Below, one piece after another: positions 25,944-30,041 of a stretch of DNA of 30,041 nt; the stretch's first letter is position 1; each line of letters opens with the position of its first letter. Both the position numbers and the translations under genes were made by a program. The notes beneath the pieces are model-generated. The model did not search any database, had not been told where the DNA came from, and saw only the letters and a list, made by a program, of their open reading frames with translations. This stretch comes from Chrysophaeum taylorii (lineage: Eukaryota > Sar > Pelagophyceae > Pelagomonadales > Pelagomonadaceae), in contig JAQMWT010000151.1 of the NCBI GenBank assembly GCA_029834535.1, forward strand, positions 1 to 30,041, given 5' to 3'.

Positions 25944-26196
25944 TTAACTAACTAACTAACTTCAGACCTCTCCCGAGCATGGGAGCCAGGCCGGACCGAC
26001 AGGAGCCAGTCCGGACTCACGGGCCTGTAGACGAGGAGCGCCGAAAGGTCGGTCGGCGGAGAGTGACCATCAAGCTTGTCGCCATGCGACGAGGAGACCG
26101 CGATGTGACTGACAACCGCGGGAGGGCGGATGCCTTCGCAAGGCTCAGGATTCATGAGGCACCGTCCTCCATCGCAACCGCAGTCGGCGATCAGGA
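25944..26196 (-). repeat. TTAG-tailed retroposon, copy 3, with target duplication
   Basis: The longest copy (about 253 bases), on the minus strand, ending in GTTAGTTAGTTAGTTAA. It is flanked by CAAGGTTATAAAT (25931-25943) and CAAGGTTATTAAT (26197-26209), a 13-base target duplication with one mismatch. A minus-strand frame (26212-25952) runs through it and ends RPGSHARERSEVS-stop, as in the other copies. It could be a SINE or the 3' end of a LINE; no RNA polymerase III box is evident. Confidence 0.85.
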
Positions 26197-26205
26197 CAAG
26201 GTTAT

Positions 26206-26278
26206 TAATCAAACTTGAAGTGTGGATTGATCAAACTTAATGCAACTTCGGAGTGACCAAACTTAACTGATCAAACAT
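26206..26278 (+). repeat. TGATCAAACTT motif cluster D
   Basis: TAATCAAACTT (26206), TGATCAAACTT (26228), TGACCAAACTT (26254) and TGATCAAACAT (26268), all in one orientation. C and D were continuous before the retroposon inserted. Confidence 0.85.
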
Positions 26279-26663
26279 CTATTGATAGGGTCGGATAAGG
26301 AACTCGGGGGTCCCGCGCCGGGGCCGAAAATCCCCAAGGATTGGCGGGCTTTTTTGTCCGTCGCCAAGTTGACCCAAAATGGTGCCGATTTTATCTTGGA
26401 ACGAAGTCCGTAGCTGCCGATTTGGCGAATCTACTTGGGAGTGAGGTATTTTGGCGCCTCGGTGGAGGCGGGGGCCTAGGTGGCTCTACTCTGCACGACG
26501 CCATCGGCTCCAAATACAACAACCGGCGCATCGGGAATGTCCGTAGGCCCAATGAGGGTCGTGTGGGCGTTTAGACGGCGCCTTTTGTTCGCTGGGGCCA
26601 GTTCTAGTGTCCTCGTCTTTCCGGGCGTCCTCGGGAGACCGGCGTCGGGGCCCGCGAACGCAG
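26279..26663 (-). other. 3' flank of the transposase-like gene
   Basis: No gene seen. GC-rich, with GGGGTCCCGCGCCGGGGCC and several TTGGCG words. It may contain an element end, but I cannot define terminal inverted repeats with only one end in view. Confidence 0.3.
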
Positions 26664-27560
26664 CTATGCGTAGTCGTCGTCGTCGACGTCCATCGCGTCC
26701 TCCTCCTCCTCCTCGTCGTCGTCGTCGTCGTATTCGTTGTCCTCGGACACGAAGCGCCAGGAAGCCGGCTTGGAGCCGTTGAAGAAGGTGGGGCGGTTCG
26801 CGAAGAGCCACCCGCTGAAACCGTCGTCATAGGAAACGAAGATCCAACCCAGCCCGAGTTTCTTGCGACCGTCCTTGGAGTTCTCGTCGGATACCGCCTC
26901 GATGGTGCCGGGCATCCAGTAGCAGCCCGGGTGCCCCGACAACTCCCAGAGAACCTCGACGCGTGACCCGACCAACGCCACGTCAATCGTCGGTAGCTTC
27001 GAGCGGCCACTCGTTGTCCGCGTCCGCTTCCTCGGATGGCGAAAGGCGCGGCACTCCTCAACCTTGGCCTTGAGCTCGTCAACGCTCAAGTGCCGCCTCG
27101 CGTCGAGTTCGAGACGCTGGGCCGTCGCGGTCCCGAGCACTGGCAGCTGCCGTCGGCGCTCGCCCGGGACTACCGCCTCGGCGACCAACTCGCGGGAGTT
27201 GGTCTTGATCTGCTCGTAGACGTACTCGAGGTGCGCGGTGAGGAATTCGATGTTGGCCTTGGAACCGGCCGAGCCGATCGTCGGGTCCTTGCCCGAGGTG
27301 TAGGACTTGGGTTTGAGGTCGCCCATGCCCATGCCGACGACGTACCTGTTGATGTTCTCCTTGAGGACCTTCGACCGCGCAGCGTCGCTCGAGATCTGCT
27401 TAAGTGCCGCATCAAGTCGCTTCTTGACCGTCGAGAGCAGGGTCCTCCCGACGAGGGCCTGCTCGTCGACGACAGGCTTGACTTTCATGGCCTCCTGGGC
27501 CTTGACGTAGTCGTTCACCTGGCGCTCGAGGGCCTTCGACGAACGCGGCGGCGCGACGGC
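26664..27560 (-). CDS. Best preserved part: helical region, Tudor-like domain, acidic tail
   Basis: From about 27560 to the stop at 26664 the minus-strand frame is open for roughly 300 codons and looks under protein constraint. It begins RSSKALERQVNDYVKAQEAM, contains YVVGMGMGDLKPKSY and LGTATAQRLELDARRHLSV, then VGSRVEVLWELSGHPGCYW and VSYDDGFSGWLF, which fit a five-strand Tudor-like barrel, and PASWRFVSEDNE before 25 mostly Asp/Glu residues. Tudor-like barrels often bind modified histones; targeting of chromatin is only an inference. Upstream the frame joins the transposase-like part by a frameshift near 27570-27640. Confidence 0.55.
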   Translation of the reverse strand, partial: AVAPPRSSKALERQVNDYVKAQEAMKVKPVVDEQALVGRTLLSTVKKRLDAALKQISSDAARSKVLKENINRYVVGMGMGDLKPKSYTSGKDPTIGSAGSKANIEFLTAHLEYVYEQIKTNSRELVAEAVVPGERRRQLPVLGTATAQRLELDARRHLSVDELKAKVEECRAFRHPRKRTRTTSGRSKLPTIDVALVGSRVEVLWELSGHPGCYWMPGTIEAVSDENSKDGRKKLGLGWIFVSYDDGFSGWLFANRPTFFNGSKPASWRFVSEDNEYDDDDDEEEEEDAMDVDDDDYA

Positions 27561-29990
27561 GATGGTGCTCCTTCGCCGCCTCCGCGCGCGCGGCAGCCTG
27601 CTCCTTGTGGTTCTGCCGACCACGACGAGCCGCCTCAATCAACACTCCTCGAAAGTCGTCGCCGAGCGTGGCGAGACGTCCTCCACCAACTCGATCGCGC
27701 ATTCGAGCCTTCGTCGTCGTTCGACCAGCGACCTCGTCGGCGACGCGTCGCCGGCGCTTGGTCGTAAAACTCGTGGCGGCCCGGTCGAACATGTGGTCCC
27801 GTTGGCACGCGACGACCCCGACGCAGTTCACGACGCTCATGTTGACGTAGGAGGCGTTGTAATACTTCAATACGCCAAACTCGCCTTCGACCTCGTTCGA
27901 GTTCCGCCGCGCGCCGTCGAAGGCCCTCCGGAGCTCCGACGTCTGGTTGACCGCCGCGAGGTCGCCGTCGCCGCCGTAGCGCATAGACTGCCCCCCGGCG
28001 CATGCCGCGGCCCCAGGCCGGAGCGCGTCGAGCATGGTCTTGGCCTCTGGATCATTGGTGTCAGTCGGAGCGTAGAGCCGCACGAACGGCCGCGACGTCG
28101 CGGATCGTGGACTGGCCGTCGACGGACAGCTTCGCCGACCCGGCCCGCGTCTCGAGGAACTGGGCGTAGGTGGCGATCTCAGTGTCGAAGGCCTCGTAAC
28201 CGGCGGTCGCAACGAGTTGTGGATTATCCTGGCAGACTTGGAAGAGGGCATGCACTCGCTCGAGAACGCCCGCCATGTCGAGAACCGACCAACCCTCGAG
28301 GGCGTCCGATGCGGCGAAAAATCGGAAAGGCACCGTGAGCTTGTCGTCGATGATCGCTCGGGCTCGAATGGCTCCGGCGACCTCCTGCGAGGACAAGGTC
28401 GAGAAGAGGTTGTTCCTGAGGATGTTCTGCGGCGCGTAGCTCGCGTTCTCGAGGAACTCGACGAGAAACGGAGGTTGTGGAAGATGACCCAGGCCGCGTT
28501 GGTGCACGCGTCCTGCCGCGTCCCCTTGTCCGTGCGGCCGAGCGTGAAGTAGAGCTCCGACGGGTGCTTCTCCTCGAGGAATGCCCGGAGAGGGGTCCCG
28601 AAGCCCTTCCCGTAGCGATCCACGCCTCGCCGATACACTTGGACAAGGCATGAATGACCTTGTTCAACTCGCCGGTGAGGCGCAGGTGCTTCGCCTCCGA
28701 GCTCTCGATGCTATCCTTCAGCAGCGTGTCGAGCATCTTGGCCTCCTCGGCGGCGCCGCCGTCGAGCCATGTGTTGCCTGCTCAACAAATTGCTGGTGGG
28801 ACGGCACGACGTACCGAGATGTCGCTGGCAGTTCCCGTGAAAGACACAAGAGTCTTCGCGTCGCGCTCGTCTTGCGTCATCAAATTCCACAGCTCTTCCC
28901 GGATCTCCTTCTGCACCGCCGCGAGGACATGCCTCCTGAGCTCGCGGACCGATGCGATGGCGCCGGAGGCGTTGTCGGTAACGATGGCCCGGCCGGCGAG
29001 ATTCTGCACGCCGGCGCTGCCGGCGGCCGGGAGCGCCTCCGCAGCAGCGTCGGCTCCGTAGAGCTCCTGGTAAACTTGATTAACGAGCTGGAGCGCTCGA
29101 TTCAGGTCACCAACCGATCGTTGATCGCCTTGGCCTCGCCAGGCGCGCTCTGGTCGGAGATCTCGCTCGCGCCCAGCGTCCAGTTCTCCGTCACGCCGCC
29201 GCGTGTGACGCGAAGTTGGGTAGTCGCGATCTCCTTGCCGTCGAGCGGCGACGCGCCCGTCGCCGCGTCGACGACGTCACCGTATCCCACGGCGAGGGCG
29301 ACGGCGGCCTCGTGAAGGACACCCATCTCGGAGCGCAGGTCGCGAATGAAGCGTGCGGACGGGAGCTCCATGTCGCGCACTCGCTCCGGGCCAACGCCCG
29401 CCTCGACGACCGAGACAAGGACCTCGGGGATTTCCGCAGCGCAACCCGCGAGGCGAGCAGTTTCATACCAGCACCCTGAGCTTCGAGTCCCACGGAGTGC
29501 CCTTGCCGGATCCCTTGCCGGACGGCTTCCGCGGTACCCACACTTCGGCGTTCTGCTTCTCGAGGACCGCGACCCGCTCCCGCAGCCGCTCGATCCTCCT
29601 CCTCCCGGGCCTGGAAAGGCGGTCCTCGGCAGCCGCGAGCTTTATCTCCATTTGCTTCGCTTCCTGGTTGAGGGCGGCGTAAGTGGTTTCTTGAGTTGTC
29701 GCATGGGCCCGAGGGTCCGATTTTCTTCCATGTCGTTTTCCGCTCCCGAAACTCGGCCGCCGCCCGCAGCCTGGTCTCGCCGCTCTTTCAGACTGGGCCT
29801 TGGTCGCGTTGAGCTCGGTCGATGGCTCGCTGCAGCCTCGCTGCAATCGCGGGGTCGCGCTGCTTTCTCGTGGAGGCCGTGTCGCGTTCGGCGGACCTGG
29901 AGCCGACGTGCCTCCCGACGTGCGCATCCCGGACCTCGTCCTCGTACTTCACTTGGCCTCTGAGACGCGCCCGGCGTCTCTGCCTATGGA
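26664..29990 (-). pseudogene. DDE-type transposase-like gene with Tudor-like C-terminus, frameshifted
   Basis: Minus-strand coding trace in order: coiled coil and basic WVPRKPSGKGSGKGTPWD (29463-29700); a domain with SPLDGKEIATTQ (Asp about 29240); GRAIVTDNASGAIASV (Asp about 28975); TNAAWVIFHNL; a helical part (28061-28470); NSNEVEGEFGVLKYYNAS (Glu about 27890); basic residues; a helical region; then a C-terminal domain with GCYWMPGTIEAV and LGWIFVSYDDGFSGWLF, and an acidic tail ending at 26664. The Asp, Asp, Glu pattern with an N..EG.FG box suggests a cut-and-paste transposase; the superfamily is not established. At least five frameshifts or stops occur (for example a one-base loss near 29102). 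The start lies near or beyond the right edge. Confidence 0.55.
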
Positions 29991-30041
29991 GCCGCCATTT
30001 CCGCGGCAAAAGAAGGCGTCGCGTGGGCTTTTCTTTCGTAC

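Noticed and set aside
27036..27767. Plus-strand ORF of 243 codons and other plus-strand ORFs at 26.6-29.9 kb
   Set aside because: They are antisense shadows of the GC-rich minus-strand gene: Arg/Gly/Leu-rich, without domains, while the minus strand shows conserved boxes and an acidic tail.

Overview
This window is a eukaryotic repeat graveyard: nested, decayed transposable elements and no host gene that I can recognise. I see two Ty1/copia elements, one Ty3/gypsy element, a family of short-LTR elements without reverse transcriptase, three copies of a TTAG-tailed retroposon and a decayed DDE-type transposase gene. I cannot name the species. A fungus, red alga, stramenopile or other alga are all possible; the unusual transposase and the unusual gypsy C-terminus make an alga-like protist somewhat attractive, but that is a guess. 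No intact, obviously functional gene was found: every coding region except a few single-domain stretches carries frameshifts or stops.

1-7624 (+): copia element 1, running in from outside the window. Gag-like remnant, pre-integrase zinc motif and integrase, Pro-rich linker with a retroposon insertion (3092-3198), reverse transcriptase (nonsense mutation in its LYGLRQ box, 4-base loss in the YVDD box) and a long intact thumb/RNase H ORF. An env-like ORF (5366-7450) follows in the same frame, with a coiled coil and a C-terminal membrane segment, then a polypurine tract and a probable short LTR. A 19-base sequence encoding T-x-x-S-L-N-Y occurs four times at domain junctions of this polyprotein. 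7636-10984 (+): 5'-truncated gypsy pol (RT end, RNase H, H2C2 and D,D35E integrase, GPY/F, unusual C-terminal extension), interrupted near 9.9-10.2 kb by a GC-rich inverted-repeat segment and a truncated LTR.

11.07-19.04 kb: LTRs in minus orientation, then 7.4 kb of mostly minus-strand, Ser/Thr/Pro/His-rich broken ORFs (coiled coil, HGYD and HNGPG motifs, tandem duplication) with no polymerase. A 1.3-kb block at 13.11-14.38 kb appears inverted, next to a GC-rich block with a retroposon tail. 19.02-23.56 kb (+): copia element 2 (RT thumb, then RNase H, PPT and 3' LTR), split in its RNase H gene by a 3.2-kb LTR element with a GATCC target duplication. The inserted element encodes a protein related to that of the minus-strand element and shares LTR ends and PPT with copia 2, so copia 2 may be the autonomous partner.

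23.56-26.28 kb: over 20 copies of an 11-bp motif (AAGTTTGRTCA or its complement) in four clusters, in one of them at about 20-bp spacing, around unrecognised broken coding remnants; a retroposon with a 13-bp target duplication lies inside. 26.4-30.04 kb (-): GC-rich, frameshifted gene for a DDE-type transposase-like protein ending in a Tudor-like domain and an acidic tail.
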